Counted from the first letter of the stretch, positions 42,184 through 51,826 are shown. The stretch: DNA of 64,000 nt from Lacrimispora indolis DSM 755 (GCF_000526995.1 NZ_AZUI01000001.1:3328001-3392000), one strand, 5' to 3'. Numbers and translations: made by a program. The notes: generated by a model from the letters alone, not told the origin.

Positions 42184-44040
42184 ATGAAGCGAAGCCCACA
42201 GGGAGAGCGGTGGAGGCGGCTTGACAATACGGCAAAAATATTTCCGGTCATAGCCAGCGAGAATTTAAGCAATGTATTCCGGATCTCAGCGGTTTTAAAA
42301 GAAGAGGTGGATCCGGGCACCCTGCAGCGGGCTTTGGAAGAGATCCTTCCCCAGTTTGAAGGATTTTCGGTGAGGCTCAGAAGGGGATTTTTCTGGTACT
42401 ATTTTGAAAACAACAAGAGGATGCCTGTCATTGAACGGGAAACGACCTACCCATGCAAATACATTGACCCTCACAGCAACCAGCTGTTTTTGTTCCGGGT
42501 CACTTATTTCAGCAGGCGGATCAATCTGGAGGTATTCCATGCGGTCACAGACGGACTGGGAGCCGTGAACTTTTTAAAGGCCCTGGTTTACCGGTATCTG
42601 GATCTTAAGCAGGATTCCAGAACAGGCTATCAGGCTCCTCAGAAAATATCGTCCGATGTTTCCATGAACGTGGAGGATAGCTACGTCCGCCATTATAAAA
42701 AGACCGTAAAGCGCAAATACAGTTCCAGAAAGGCCTATCATATCACAGGTGAAACCCTTCCCCTTGACGAGGAAAACGTTCTTCACGGTTATGTGGACTT
42801 AAAAGCTCTGAAGGCGGTTTCCAAAAGCTACGGGGTCAGCATCACCAGGTTTCTGACGGCAGCACTGATCTGGGCGATTTACCAGGAATATCTGGGGGGA
42901 AAGCCCTGTGAGAAATCCATCGGCATCAGCATTCCCATTAATTTAAGGTCCTTTTTCGCCTCAGAAACAACCGCCAATTTTTTTGCCGTGACCCTCATTG
43001 ATTTTTTGTCCACCAGTGAGGAGCATACCTTTTCAGAGGTGCTGGAAGCGGTAAGCCGCCAGATGGCTTTAAAGATCACTAAGGAAAAGATGGAGGAAAT
43101 CATTTCCTATAATGTTTCCAATGAAAAGAAATGGTATCTGCGGATCGCCCCTCTTTTTGTAAAATGGTGTGCCTTAAACCTGGTTTTCCGGAAAAACGAT
43201 AAAGCCTACACCATGACTCTTTCCAATATCGGTCCAATAGAAATAGAGGAGGATTACAGGAAAGAGATCGAGAGGTTTTCCATAATGATCGGCGTTTCCA
43301 AAAGGCAGCCATTGAAGTGTGCGGTCTGTGCTTACGGGGAAAAGGTGATCGTGACCTTTACCTCCGTATTTCAGGACACCAGACTTCAGGACCGCTTCTT
43401 CGGATTTCTGGGAGGACTGGGGATTCCGGTAAACTTGGAGAGCAACGGCGTCCCGGATAACCGGGATGATTTGGGCATGTATCCTCAGATCCGGTATGAC
43501 CGGAAACGGCTGAAGAAGCTGGTAACCATTTTTTACGGATTGCTGTTTTTTGTAGGGGCTGTTCTGGGGGTCATTAATTATGCCACTTATTCCGGTTCCT
43601 TATGGTCCGTCATTGCCATCGGACTTATGGCTTATACGGCTCTTACGGTTGAATATTCCATTCTGCGCCATGCCAATCTGGCATCAAAGATCCTTTTGCA
43701 GACAGTGGCGGCGCAGGTGCTTTTAGTGGCTCTGGACCATTCTACGGGCTATAACGGCTGGTCCGTGAATTACGGGATTCCAAGTACCATTTTGTTTGCT
43801 GATTTGTCGATAGTCTTTTTAATTCTGGTGAACCGGATGAACTGGCAGAGCTATTTCATGTACCAGATTGCTGTCACGGTGTTCAGCTTTATTCCTTTGA
43901 TATTGTGGGGAGCCGGTCTTCTTACAAGGCCGTCTCTGGCCCTGATTACCGTGGTGGTAACAGTAATTATTCTGGTTGTTACCATTGTGCTTGGGGATAG
44001 AAGTGTGAAAACAGAACTGAAAAGACGGTTTCATGTTTAA
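42184..44040 (+). CDS. HxxxD acyltransferase-like protein with C-terminal membrane domain
   Basis: A 618-residue protein. Residues 1-430 resemble the alcohol acetyltransferase/condensation-domain fold: the catalytic HAVTDG (His119, Asp123) and a later FASETTANFFAVTLIDFL segment near residue 260. From about residue 440 there are about six transmembrane helices (DUF6320-like), ending in a basic tail. This predicts a membrane-anchored transfer of an acyl group to a hydroxyl or amine. It is followed by an alpha/beta hydrolase gene 29 bases on. Substrates unknown. Confidence 0.75.
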   Translation: MKRSPQGERWRRLDNTAKIFPVIASENLSNVFRISAVLKEEVDPGTLQRALEEILPQFEGFSVRLRRGFFWYYFENNKRMPVIERETTYPCKYIDPHSNQLFLFRVTYFSRRINLEVFHAVTDGLGAVNFLKALVYRYLDLKQDSRTGYQAPQKISSDVSMNVEDSYVRHYKKTVKRKYSSRKAYHITGETLPLDEENVLHGYVDLKALKAVSKSYGVSITRFLTAALIWAIYQEYLGGKPCEKSIGISIPINLRSFFASETTANFFAVTLIDFLSTSEEHTFSEVLEAVSRQMALKITKEKMEEIISYNVSNEKKWYLRIAPLFVKWCALNLVFRKNDKAYTMTLSNIGPIEIEEDYRKEIERFSIMIGVSKRQPLKCAVCAYGEKVIVTFTSVFQDTRLQDRFFGFLGGLGIPVNLESNGVPDNRDDLGMYPQIRYDRKRLKKLVTIFYGLLFFVGAVLGVINYATYSGSLWSVIAIGLMAYTALTVEYSILRHANLASKILLQTVAAQVLLVALDHSTGYNGWSVNYGIPSTILFADLSIVFLILVNRMNWQSYFMYQIAVTVFSFIPLILWGAGLLTRPSLALITVVVTVIILVVTIVLGDRSVKTELKRRFHV

Positions 44041-44069
44041 AAAAATGCCGGAAAAGGAGGACGCTGCTG

Positions 44070-45098
44070 ATGAGTCGTAGAAAAGTGAGTGTACGGGGAA
44101 ATCTGGTGAGGGATATGATGCAGAATGTAATGGAAACTTCGCTGAAACAGCCTATCAGGACCGGAGAACTGAGAAAGAATCCGGTGGAGCCTGCCTGGGT
44201 TTGTCCGGCGGGATATGAATATGAGATCATTGAGCTGGGACATTTGAAAATGGAGTATTTACGCCCGGTAGGAGTGGTGACGGGGCGGGTGATCTTACAG
44301 CTTCACGGAGGCGGATACATTGGGCCGATGAAGAACATTTACCGGAGGTTTGCGGTCCGGTATTCCAAGTTAAGCTACGGCGGGGACGTTTTGACATTAG
44401 ATTACCGGGTGGCCCCGGAACATCCTTATCCTGCTGCTTTGGAGGATGCGGTGGCAGCTTATGAGTGGCTTCTTGAGGAAAAAGGATACCAGCCGGAGCA
44501 TATTGTGGTGGCAGGAGATTCTGCAGGAGGCGGGTTAGGCCTGGCCCTGGGGCTGTATCTTAAAGATCATGGGATCGCCCTTCCCGGTGGATTTATCACC
44601 ATGTCCGCATGGACGGATTTAACCAACAGCGGGGAAAGTCATGTGTCCAATTACGAGATTGACCCGCTCTTTGGAAATTCTACGGATAATATGCTTTACA
44701 ATTCGGATTATATCGGCGGTCAGGACCCGGCCATTCCTTACATTTCTCCCATATTCGGGGAATACGAGGGATTTCCCTCTGTTCTCATGCAGGTAGGAAG
44801 CTATGAAGTGCTTTTAAGCGATACTCTGACTGTGGCGGAAAAGCTGAAAGAGGCCGGGGTGAGGCGGCGGGTCTCGGTTTATGAAGGGATGTTCCATGTA
44901 TTTCAGATGGGACTGGACTTGATCCCAGAGAGCCGGGAAGCCTGGGATGAGGTGGAATCGTTTTTGCGGATCATTTTTCATATCAATGTGAAACCAGATG
45001 GGAAAGTGGTGCGCAAGGTGAAAACAGAGCACACAAAGCCGGCAAGAGACATGGTGAAGCTTCTGATTGCCATGATGAAGAAAGAACTGGACACATAA
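44070..45098 (+). CDS. Alpha/beta hydrolase (hormone-sensitive-lipase-like)
   Basis: A 342-residue esterase-type enzyme: oxyanion motif HGGGYIG, nucleophile elbow GDSAGGG with Ser151, and a late His in the [12 protein letters not shown] segment. It has no signal peptide. It follows the acyltransferase-like gene; a paired acyl transfer and ester cleavage is possible. AAAGGAGG lies 9 bases upstream. A further 12 bases separate it from rlmH. Confidence 0.88.
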   Translation: MSRRKVSVRGNLVRDMMQNVMETSLKQPIRTGELRKNPVEPAWVCPAGYEYEIIELGHLKMEYLRPVGVVTGRVILQLHGGGYIGPMKNIYRRFAVRYSKLSYGGDVLTLDYRVAPEHPYPAALEDAVAAYEWLLEEKGYQPEHIVVAGDSAGGGLGLALGLYLKDHGIALPGGFITMSAWTDLTNSGESHVSNYEIDPLFGNSTDNMLYNSDYIGGQDPAIPYISPIFGEYEGFPSVLMQVGSYEVLLSDTLTVAEKLKEAGVRRRVSVYEGMFHVFQMGLDLIPESREAWDEVESFLRIIFHINVKPDGKVVRKVKTEHTKPARDMVKLLIAMMKKELDT

Positions 45099-45109
45099 AG
45101 GAGATACCA

Positions 45110-45589
45110 ATGAAGATCACTCTGGTAACTGTGGGAAAAATAAAGGAGAAGTTTTATACAGACGCCATAGGGGAATACAGCAAAAGGCTGAGCCGCTACT
45201 GCAAGCTGGATATTGTACAGCTGGCCGATGAAAAGACGCCGGACTCGGCCAGCGAGGCTGTGGAGAGACTGATTAAGGAAAAGGAAGGGGAAAGGATCCT
45301 TTCTTCGATTAAGGACGGGGCCTATGTGATCGCATTAGCCATTGATGGGGAGATGCTGGATTCGATTCAGCTTTCGGAGAAAATAAACGGGCTTGGGATC
45401 GGACGAGTGAGCCATATTGTTTTTGTGATCGGCGGGTCTTTGGGGCTTTCTGATGCTGTTTTAAAGAGGGCGGATTACAGGCTTAGCTTTTCTAAGATGA
45501 CGTTTCCACATCAGCTGATGAGAGTTGTTTTGCTGGAGCAGATCTATCGGAGTTATCGGATTATTAGTGGGGAACCTTACCATAAGTAA
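45110..45589 (+). CDS. rlmH: 23S rRNA (pseudouridine1915-N3)-methyltransferase
   Basis: A 159-residue SPOUT methyltransferase that methylates pseudouridine 1915 of 23S rRNA. The sequence [19 protein letters not shown] and the C-terminal [11 protein letters not shown] are nearly invariant in the family. Length is exact for RlmH. AAAGGAGA precedes the ATG. Confidence 0.97.
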   Translation: MKITLVTVGKIKEKFYTDAIGEYSKRLSRYCKLDIVQLADEKTPDSASEAVERLIKEKEGERILSSIKDGAYVIALAIDGEMLDSIQLSEKINGLGIGRVSHIVFVIGGSLGLSDAVLKRADYRLSFSKMTFPHQLMRVVLLEQIYRSYRIISGEPYHK

Positions 45590-45599
45590 CCCTCAAACC

Positions 45600-45628
45600 T
45601 TGTTTCATACAACAAAAGATGATATAAT
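45600..45628 (+). promoter_or_regulatory. Promoter of the IclR gene
   Basis: -35 TTGTTT (45600-45605), 17-base spacer, -10 TATAAT (45623-45628). Confidence 0.65.
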
Positions 45629-45661
45629 CAGTTTATTATTTTACAGGAGAGTATAATATCT

Positions 45662-46414
45662 ATGCATATGCCTACATATCGGGTGATCTCGATTTTAAAT
45701 GCCCTTTCCAACAGTCAGGAAGGGTATACGTTAAGTGAATTGACTAGAAAAACAGGAATATTGACAGGTACTATCTCACCCATTTTAAAGACATTGCTGG
45801 AAGAAGGCTTTCTGGAGATGGCGCCCACTGGGAACCGTTATAAGATTGGTATGCAGGCCTACTATATAGGACTTGCCTTTTCAAAGGGCAGTACCACTCT
45901 GGAGCTGGTGAGAAAAGAAATGGAGAAGCTGTCAAAGGAATGCAATGAAACCTGTCAGATGGGGATTTTGCGGGAAGGCGAGGTGTTCTATCTGTTAAAG
46001 GTGGAGGGGAATGAGTCCATCCGGGTTGTATCTGAGGTTGGAGGCAGCCTGCCTGCATATGCCACGGGCCTGGGAAAAGCGATTTTGTCAAAGTATGAAG
46101 CATCTGAATTAAAGACGCTTTACCCGGACGGACTGAAAGCCCTCACGGCTAATACCGTAACTGATATGGAAGAATTGAACAGACAGATAGAAGCCATAAA
46201 GAGCAGCGGGTTTTCCTATGAAGAAGGGGAAAGCGGCGAACATACCGCTTGTATTGGAACGGCGATTTGTCAGAATGGAGAAATTGTTGCCGGTTTAAGC
46301 GTCGTATTTCCGATTTTCAGGAAATCAGAAGAAAAAGCGCAGACAATCCGGCAGGCATTAATCAAGTGCAAAAATAACATTGAAAAGATATTAGTGAATA
46401 ATTCTTTGATTTAA
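45662..46414 (+). CDS. IclR-family transcriptional regulator
   Basis: A 250-residue regulator: N-terminal winged helix (YRVISILNALSNSQEGYTLSEL... over residues 5-70) and an IclR effector domain (LPAYATGLGKAILS near residue 130; ACIGTAICQNGEIVAGLSV late). IclR proteins control sugar-acid and aromatic-acid operons; the operon directly downstream is the natural target. Usually they act as dimers on short repeats. Confidence 0.92.
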   Translation: MHMPTYRVISILNALSNSQEGYTLSELTRKTGILTGTISPILKTLLEEGFLEMAPTGNRYKIGMQAYYIGLAFSKGSTTLELVRKEMEKLSKECNETCQMGILREGEVFYLLKVEGNESIRVVSEVGGSLPAYATGLGKAILSKYEASELKTLYPDGLKALTANTVTDMEELNRQIEAIKSSGFSYEEGESGEHTACIGTAICQNGEIVAGLSVVFPIFRKSEEKAQTIRQALIKCKNNIEKILVNNSLI

Positions 46415-46416
46415 AT

Positions 46417-46460
46417 AAAAAACATTTTGAAATTTCCAGGAAATCTCAAAGTGTTTTTTT
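46417..46460 (+). terminator. Terminator after the IclR gene
   Basis: AAACATTTTGA pairs with TCAAAGTGTTT (46420-46455), followed by TTTTTT. Confidence 0.75.
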
Positions 46461-46522
46461 TGTGCAATTGATACAAAAATAGAGGCCAATTATTGGCGAA
46501 ATGACATTTTTATAAACAACTA

Positions 46523-46576
46523 TTGATTTTCCGTCGTTCACGAGTTATCATATATACATAAATTATCATATATACA
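46523..46576 (+). promoter_or_regulatory. Promoter and tandem repeat before the sugar-acid operon
   Basis: -35 TTGATT (46523-46528), 17-base spacer, -10 TATCAT (46546-46551). The 14-base sequence TTATCATATATACA occurs at 46545-46558 and again at 46563-46576, an 18-base period. The first copy covers the -10 and the second lies just past the start site, as expected for a regulator site, probably for the IclR protein. Confidence 0.6.
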
Positions 46577-46597
46577 AAAAGAAAGTGAGGAAATAAA

Positions 46598-48271
46598 ATG
46601 TTCAGAAGTGAAAAAACATTAAGAGGAATTGAGAATCAGTACTACCGTGCAACCTATAAATCAATGGGATTTACCAGTGATGATCTGGAACGGCCGATTA
46701 TCGGTATTGCAAATTCGTGGACTGAGGGGGTACCGGGACATTTTAATCTGCGTCAGGTGGCACAGAAAGTAAGAGACGGTATTAACCGTGCCGGTGGAAC
46801 CGCAGTAGAATTCGGCACCATTGCATGCTGTGACGGAATGGCCCAGGGACATGACGGAATGCATTTTATTCTTCCCTCCCGCCAGATTATCAGCGACAGT
46901 ATTGAGACCTTTGCCCAGGCCCAGCTCCTGGATGCGATTGTTTTACTGGGATCATGTGACAAGATTGTTCCGGGAATGCTGATGGCGGCGGCCCGGCTTG
47001 ACATCCCCTGCATTCTTTTGCCAGGCGGTCCCATGGAAGGCGGAATTGTATTTGACGGCCGTCAGTCAGACCAGACCTCCAGTGCGGAAGCATTAGGGAT
47101 GTTAAGTGCCAATAAGATCACGGAGGAAGAATATAAGAAGCTGGAAGATTTAAGCTGTCCAAGCTGTGGCTCCTGTTCATATCTTGGAACTGCCAATACT
47201 ATGTGCTGCCTGTCGGAAGCCCTGGGGATGACGCCGCCTAATGGGGGCATGGCTCCGGCCACATCAGCCGAGCGTTTTAGAATCGCAGAAGAAACAGGAA
47301 TTAAGATTGTGGAACTGACCAGAAATAAGGTGACAGCAAGAAAAGTTATTACAAATGAGTCAATCAGGAATGCCATCAAAGTCTGTATGGCAATCAGTGG
47401 AAGTACCAATGCCGTAATGCATTTAACCGCAATTGCTCACGAAGCAGAACTGGATATCAATGTATTGGAAGAATTTGACGAGCTTAGCCGGAAAACGCCG
47501 CAGGTTGCCAAGATTAATCCTTCCAGCCAGTATAATTGCATTGATTTTCACCGGGCCGGAGGAGTACCCCGGGTAATGGAAGCATTAAAAGAACAGATTG
47601 ATTTAGATGAGATGACAGTCACAGGAAAAACAGTAAGAGAAAATATCGAAAATCACATATATGCATATCCGGCGGACCCAAGGGTAATTAAAACGGCAGA
47701 AGATCCCTTTGGTTTCCAGGGCGGTGTCGCTGTGTTAAGAGGAAATCTTGCTCCTGACACCGGTGTGACGAAACCAGGAGCATTTGATAAGAGTCTTTAC
47801 CATTTTACCGGTGAAGCGATCTGCTTTGACAGTGAAGAGGCAGCGGAAGAGGCGATTCTGGCAGGAAAAGTACGGGATGGGCATGTTGTGGTAATCCGTT
47901 ATGAAGGACCCAAAGGCGGACCGGGAATGAGGGAAATGTTCAAAGCCATGAAGTATCTCTATGGAAGAGGATTGGCGCTGACTACAGCACTGATTACTGA
48001 CGGCAGATTTTCAGGAACCAACAACGGGTGTTTTGTCGGTCATATTTCCCCGGAAGCAGCTGAAGGTGGACCCATTGCAATTGTAAAAGACGGAGATAAG
48101 ATTGAGATCGATGTGGAAAACAGAAGCATTAACCTGCTGGTTAGTGATGATGAGATCGCTGGGAGAATGGAAGGCTGGAAGCGGCCGGAGCCGAAGTTTA
48201 AGAGGGGATATTTAGCGCTTTACTCCAAATTTGCAGCTTCCGGTTCAGAGGGCGGAATTTTGAAGATTTAA
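46598..48271 (+). CDS. IlvD/EDD-family dehydratase, likely aldonate dehydratase
   Basis: A 557-residue iron-sulfur dehydratase: GSCDKIVPGML, SCPSCGSCSYLGTANTMCC and GRFSGTNNGC. It is the family of dihydroxy-acid and sugar-acid dehydratases. Context (IclR, GntP, DHDPS-type aldolase, alcohol dehydrogenase) favours a sugar acid rather than a branched-chain precursor. At the position of the PCNxH cysteine of classic IlvD it reads VPGHFNL (Gly47), as in a subgroup of the family. The product would be a 2-keto-3-deoxy acid. Confidence 0.88.
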   Translation: MFRSEKTLRGIENQYYRATYKSMGFTSDDLERPIIGIANSWTEGVPGHFNLRQVAQKVRDGINRAGGTAVEFGTIACCDGMAQGHDGMHFILPSRQIISDSIETFAQAQLLDAIVLLGSCDKIVPGMLMAAARLDIPCILLPGGPMEGGIVFDGRQSDQTSSAEALGMLSANKITEEEYKKLEDLSCPSCGSCSYLGTANTMCCLSEALGMTPPNGGMAPATSAERFRIAEETGIKIVELTRNKVTARKVITNESIRNAIKVCMAISGSTNAVMHLTAIAHEAELDINVLEEFDELSRKTPQVAKINPSSQYNCIDFHRAGGVPRVMEALKEQIDLDEMTVTGKTVRENIENHIYAYPADPRVIKTAEDPFGFQGGVAVLRGNLAPDTGVTKPGAFDKSLYHFTGEAICFDSEEAAEEAILAGKVRDGHVVVIRYEGPKGGPGMREMFKAMKYLYGRGLALTTALITDGRFSGTNNGCFVGHISPEAAEGGPIAIVKDGDKIEIDVENRSINLLVSDDEIAGRMEGWKRPEPKFKRGYLALYSKFAASGSEGGILKI

Positions 48272-48300
48272 TGAATCATAAGAGAAAGAGGTAAAAACCT

Positions 48301-49560
48301 ATGAGTGTATCAGCATTAGGAGCAATATTGGCTCTGGTAGTTGCCATCGTTTTAATTTTGAAAAAGGTCCCTCCTACATATGCCATGATAGCGGGCGCTG
48401 TTGTGGGCGGCTTAATCGGCGGAGCCGGGCTGGCCAATACGGTAACTTATATGATAAACGGAACAAAGGATATTGTGTCGGCAATTATTCGAATTGTGGC
48501 TGCCGGTGTGCTGGCAGGAGCTTTGATTAAATCAGGGGCAGCAGCCCGGATTGCCAATTCCATTGTGGAAAAACTGGGTGATAAAAATTCCATGCTGGCA
48601 ATGACTCTGGCCACCTGGCTGCTTACGGCAATCGGTGTTTTCGGTGATGTTGCGATCATAACCGTATCACCGATTGCCATTCAGATAGCCCAGAAAACAG
48701 GATATAAGAAACTTGGCATATTGCTGGCCATGATCGGCGGCGTTAAGGCCGGCAATGTAATGAGTCCAAATCCCAACGGAATTGCCGCAGCAGAGACCTT
48801 TCATGTCCCGCTTACTTCCATGATGGCGGCAGGAATTCCCGCCGCATTGACAGCTATTGTGATTACAACACTCCTTGCCAAAAGCCTGGCTTATAAAGGG
48901 ACAGATGTTGCGGCTGACAGCGACGGGGCGGATACCGCTCTGCTGCCCTCCCTTGGCAGTGCATTGGCTGGGCCGCTTGTGACCATTATGCTGCTGCTGT
49001 TAAGGCCGGTTGCAGGTATTACCATTGATCCATTGATTGCCCTTCCGGTGGGCGGCCTGGTAGGTATGGCCGTAATGGGAAAGTTAAAAGATTTTGTATC
49101 ATACCTGGAATTCGGACTGGGAAAAATGAGCGGCGTGGCAATGCTGCTCATAGGAACCGGAACACTGGCCGGAATCATTGCCAATTCCACCCTAAAAGAG
49201 GTGATTGTCCAATTGCTGCAAAAAGCCGGTTTGCCGGGATTTCTGCTTGCGCCAATATCTGGAACCCTTATGGGAGCGGCTTCCGCTTCTTCCACAGCAG
49301 GCACGACCTTAGCCAGCCAGATTTTTGGTGATACCATTCTTTCTTACGGTGTTGCAGCACTGGCAGCCGGTGCCATGATCCACGCCGGAAGCTTTGTGTT
49401 TGACGGACTTCCCCACGGTTCATTTTTCCATGTCAGTGCCGGTTGTGTGAATATGAAAATCAATGAGAGACTGAAATTGATTGCTTATGAATCATTCATT
49501 GGCTTTTGCATGGTAACGGTATCAACCATTGTATATGGTGTAATTAAAATAGCAGGATAG
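48301..49560 (+). CDS. GntP-family sugar-acid permease
   Basis: A 419-residue membrane protein with about 12 helices of the gluconate:H+ symporter family (GVFGDVAIITVSPIAIQIA; KAGNVMSPNPNGIAAAE; FDGLPHGSFFHVS). It imports an aldonate or similar hydroxy acid with protons. It starts 30 bases after the dehydratase, in the same operon. Confidence 0.92.
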   Translation: MSVSALGAILALVVAIVLILKKVPPTYAMIAGAVVGGLIGGAGLANTVTYMINGTKDIVSAIIRIVAAGVLAGALIKSGAAARIANSIVEKLGDKNSMLAMTLATWLLTAIGVFGDVAIITVSPIAIQIAQKTGYKKLGILLAMIGGVKAGNVMSPNPNGIAAAETFHVPLTSMMAAGIPAALTAIVITTLLAKSLAYKGTDVAADSDGADTALLPSLGSALAGPLVTIMLLLLRPVAGITIDPLIALPVGGLVGMAVMGKLKDFVSYLEFGLGKMSGVAMLLIGTGTLAGIIANSTLKEVIVQLLQKAGLPGFLLAPISGTLMGAASASSTAGTTLASQIFGDTILSYGVAALAAGAMIHAGSFVFDGLPHGSFFHVSAGCVNMKINERLKLIAYESFIGFCMVTVSTIVYGVIKIAG

Positions 49561-49568
49561 GAGACAGC

Positions 49569-50456
49569 ATGAAAGCAAAAATAGTAACCCCAACCCTCAC
49601 CATTTTTAATCAGGAAGGTGCAATTGATTATGAAGGCAATGGAACGTTGATCCGTCATCTGGTAGACAATGGCGTTGATGGCGTGGTACCCCTTGGCAGT
49701 ACCGGTGAATTTACCATCCTTCCTTTTGAAGAAAAGAAAAAGTTTCTGGAGTTTTATCTGAAGGAAATAAGCGGAGCAGTAAAGGTGCTGCCCGGAACAG
49801 GCTGTATCAATCACGAGGAAACGGTAAAGCTGTCCAACTTTGCTTTGCAAAATGGCGCGGATGGAGTTCTCGTTATCGGCCAGTATTATTACGGAATATC
49901 CCAGGAGGAGATTTTCCATTATTATGACTTTCTGGCTTCCCGGATTGAAGGAAATGTGTACCTGTATAATTTTCCTGCCAGAACAAATTCAACATTTGAG
50001 CCGGAAACCGTTTTGCGCTTGCTGCGCAAACATAAAAATATCGTAGGAATGAAAGAATCGGTTTCTTCTTTTACTCATACAAGAGATGTCCTGGACCTGA
50101 TTCAGGATGAATTTCCGGATTTTCAAATGTATTCCGGTTTTGATGACCAGTTTCTTGATAATATTGATTACGGCGGACAAGGTTCCATCGGAGCTATTTC
50201 CAATCTGCTGCCCGGATTATGGGCAGGCTGGGTAAAAGCAAGAAATATGGAAAACTGGGAGGAGGTTATTACATATAAGAAAAAAATCCATAAGCTGATG
50301 CGTCTTTATCAGCTGGAAACCAATTGTTCCGGTCTGTTCAAAGCGGTGCTAAAGGCAAAAGGGCTGGATATTTGCTCTCAGTCCATGTTCCCGTTTGACC
50401 AGGTAAGGAAGGAATCTGTCACTGAGGCTTTGGCATTAATAGAATCCGTAGAATAA
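49569..50456 (+). CDS. DHDPS/NAL-family aldolase (2-keto-3-deoxy acid aldolase likely)
   Basis: A 295-residue class I aldolase-fold lyase: GVVPLGSTGEFTILPFEEK, the Tyr in YLYNFPARTN, and the Schiff-base Lys in IVGMKESV. In this operon it should split the dehydratase product into pyruvate plus an aldehyde, as in non-phosphorylating sugar-acid breakdown. A lysine-pathway role is unlikely given the neighbours. Confidence 0.9.
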   Translation: MKAKIVTPTLTIFNQEGAIDYEGNGTLIRHLVDNGVDGVVPLGSTGEFTILPFEEKKKFLEFYLKEISGAVKVLPGTGCINHEETVKLSNFALQNGADGVLVIGQYYYGISQEEIFHYYDFLASRIEGNVYLYNFPARTNSTFEPETVLRLLRKHKNIVGMKESVSSFTHTRDVLDLIQDEFPDFQMYSGFDDQFLDNIDYGGQGSIGAISNLLPGLWAGWVKARNMENWEEVITYKKKIHKLMRLYQLETNCSGLFKAVLKAKGLDICSQSMFPFDQVRKESVTEALALIESVE

Positions 50457-50473
50457 AGAAAAGGAGAATACTT

Positions 50474-51616
50474 ATGATTTATTATATTCCGCCAGTAAAC
50501 TTAATGGGGAGAGGGTGCTTAAAGGAACTGAAGGAACCGATCCGGAAATTGGGCTGTAAAAAGGCATTGGTTGTCAGTGATGGTTTTTTGAAGAAAAACG
50601 GTACAGTTGAAAAGGTCACGGCCATTCTTGATGCTGTGAATATAGGATATGCGGTTTACACGGAAGCAAAACCCAATCCTACCATTGATAACGTAAATAA
50701 AGGTCTGGAGCTTTTACAGAAAGAAAATTGCGATTTTATTGTTTCTGTGGGAGGCGGTTCCCCCCAGGATTGTGGAAAGGCAATTGCTGTTTTGGCAGCA
50801 AACGGCGGACAGATTACTGATTATGAAGGTATCAACAAGTCTGCCAGAAAGTCTCTGCCTATTGTTGCAATAACAACAACCGCCGGCACATCGGCAGAAG
50901 TGACGATTAATTATGTGATTACAGATGAGAAACGCCATGTGAAAATGATAATGGTGGATTCCAACACCCTGGCTGAGATTACTGTAAATGATCCGGAACT
51001 GATGCTGGAAAAACCGGCAGCCTTAACGGCAGCGACCGGCATGGATGCTTTGACACATGCAGTGGAAGCTGTAGTTGCCAAGGGAGCCATGGATGTTACT
51101 GATGCAACGGCGCTGTACGCAATCAAACAAATCTTTGAGTATCTGCCGGGTGCCGTAAAGGATGGAAACGATATTGAGGCAAGAGAGCAGATGGGATATG
51201 CGTGCTTTTTAAATGGAATTGCTTTCAGTAATGCCGGGCTTGGTAATGTTCATGCGATGGCCCACCAATTGGGCGGCCTTTATGATCTGCCCCACGGTGT
51301 ATGTAATGCGATGCTCCTGCCTGTTGTGGAGGAAGAGAATGCAAAGCATGTGCCGGAACGTTTTCGGTTAATTGCCGAAGCTGCCGGCTGTGATACAAAA
51401 GGGAAATCAGATCAGCAATGTGTTGATGATGTCATCAGGAAAATGAAGGAGTTATCAAAAGAAGTTAATATTCCGGAGTCTTTAAAAGAGCTTGGAGTGG
51501 ATGAGCCGGATTTTGACTTGCTGGCGGAAAATGCCATGAAAGATGCGTGTGCAGGAGCCAATCCGGTTTTCTTTGATAAAGAAAAGCTTGTGGAATTATT
51601 TAAAAAAATTCAGTAG
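50474..51616 (+). CDS. Iron-containing alcohol dehydrogenase
   Basis: A 380-residue class III enzyme: SVGGGSPQDCGKAIA (NAD site), TTAGTSAEVT, and the metal-binding HAVEAVVAKGAMDVTDA and HAMAHQLGGLYDLPHG. Expected to reduce the aldehyde from the aldolase step (glycolaldehyde or glyceraldehyde, depending on chain length) with NADH. Final gene of the operon; ends at a stem. Confidence 0.92.
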   Translation: MIYYIPPVNLMGRGCLKELKEPIRKLGCKKALVVSDGFLKKNGTVEKVTAILDAVNIGYAVYTEAKPNPTIDNVNKGLELLQKENCDFIVSVGGGSPQDCGKAIAVLAANGGQITDYEGINKSARKSLPIVAITTTAGTSAEVTINYVITDEKRHVKMIMVDSNTLAEITVNDPELMLEKPAALTAATGMDALTHAVEAVVAKGAMDVTDATALYAIKQIFEYLPGAVKDGNDIEAREQMGYACFLNGIAFSNAGLGNVHAMAHQLGGLYDLPHGVCNAMLLPVVEEENAKHVPERFRLIAEAAGCDTKGKSDQQCVDDVIRKMKELSKEVNIPESLKELGVDEPDFDLLAENAMKDACAGANPVFFDKEKLVELFKKIQ

Positions 51617-51620
51617 AAGG

Positions 51621-51652
51621 GAAGCGCCGGTCTCCGGCGCTTCTATGTTTTA
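51621..51652 (+). terminator. Terminator of the sugar-acid operon
   Basis: GAAGCGCCGG and CCGGCGCTTC form a perfect 10-bp stem with a TCT loop, then a weak T-rich stretch (TATGTTTTAT). Confidence 0.75.
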
Positions 51653-51747
51653 TCCCTGTATACACTATATAGAACCTCACTTAAGTGACAAAGCCTGTTT
51701 TTCAAAAGAAGTTTCATGGCATTTTGGTGCAGAAATCATAAATAAGG

Positions 51748-51776
51748 TTGTCAAACCGTGCCCTTTTTTATATAAT
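51748..51776 (+). promoter_or_regulatory. Promoter of the LysR gene
   Basis: -35 TTGTCA (51748-51753), 17-base spacer, -10 TATAAT (51771-51776). Confidence 0.7.
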
Positions 51777-51826
51777 TGGCAGTAGAACTATGTTAATTTT
51801 TGGACAAAACATACAGGGGGTTTCAC

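Noticed and set aside
46545..46576. Possible CRISPR repeat
   Set aside because: Only two copies of a 14-base repeat with a 4-base spacer, in a promoter; there are no spacers of uniform length and no cas genes.
46598..48271. Branched-chain amino acid ilvD
   Set aside because: The neighbours are an IclR regulator, a GntP permease, an aldolase and an alcohol dehydrogenase, with no ilv or leu genes, so a catabolic sugar-acid role fits better.
49569..50456. dapA of lysine synthesis
   Set aside because: The family match alone does not decide; the operon context is sugar-acid catabolism.
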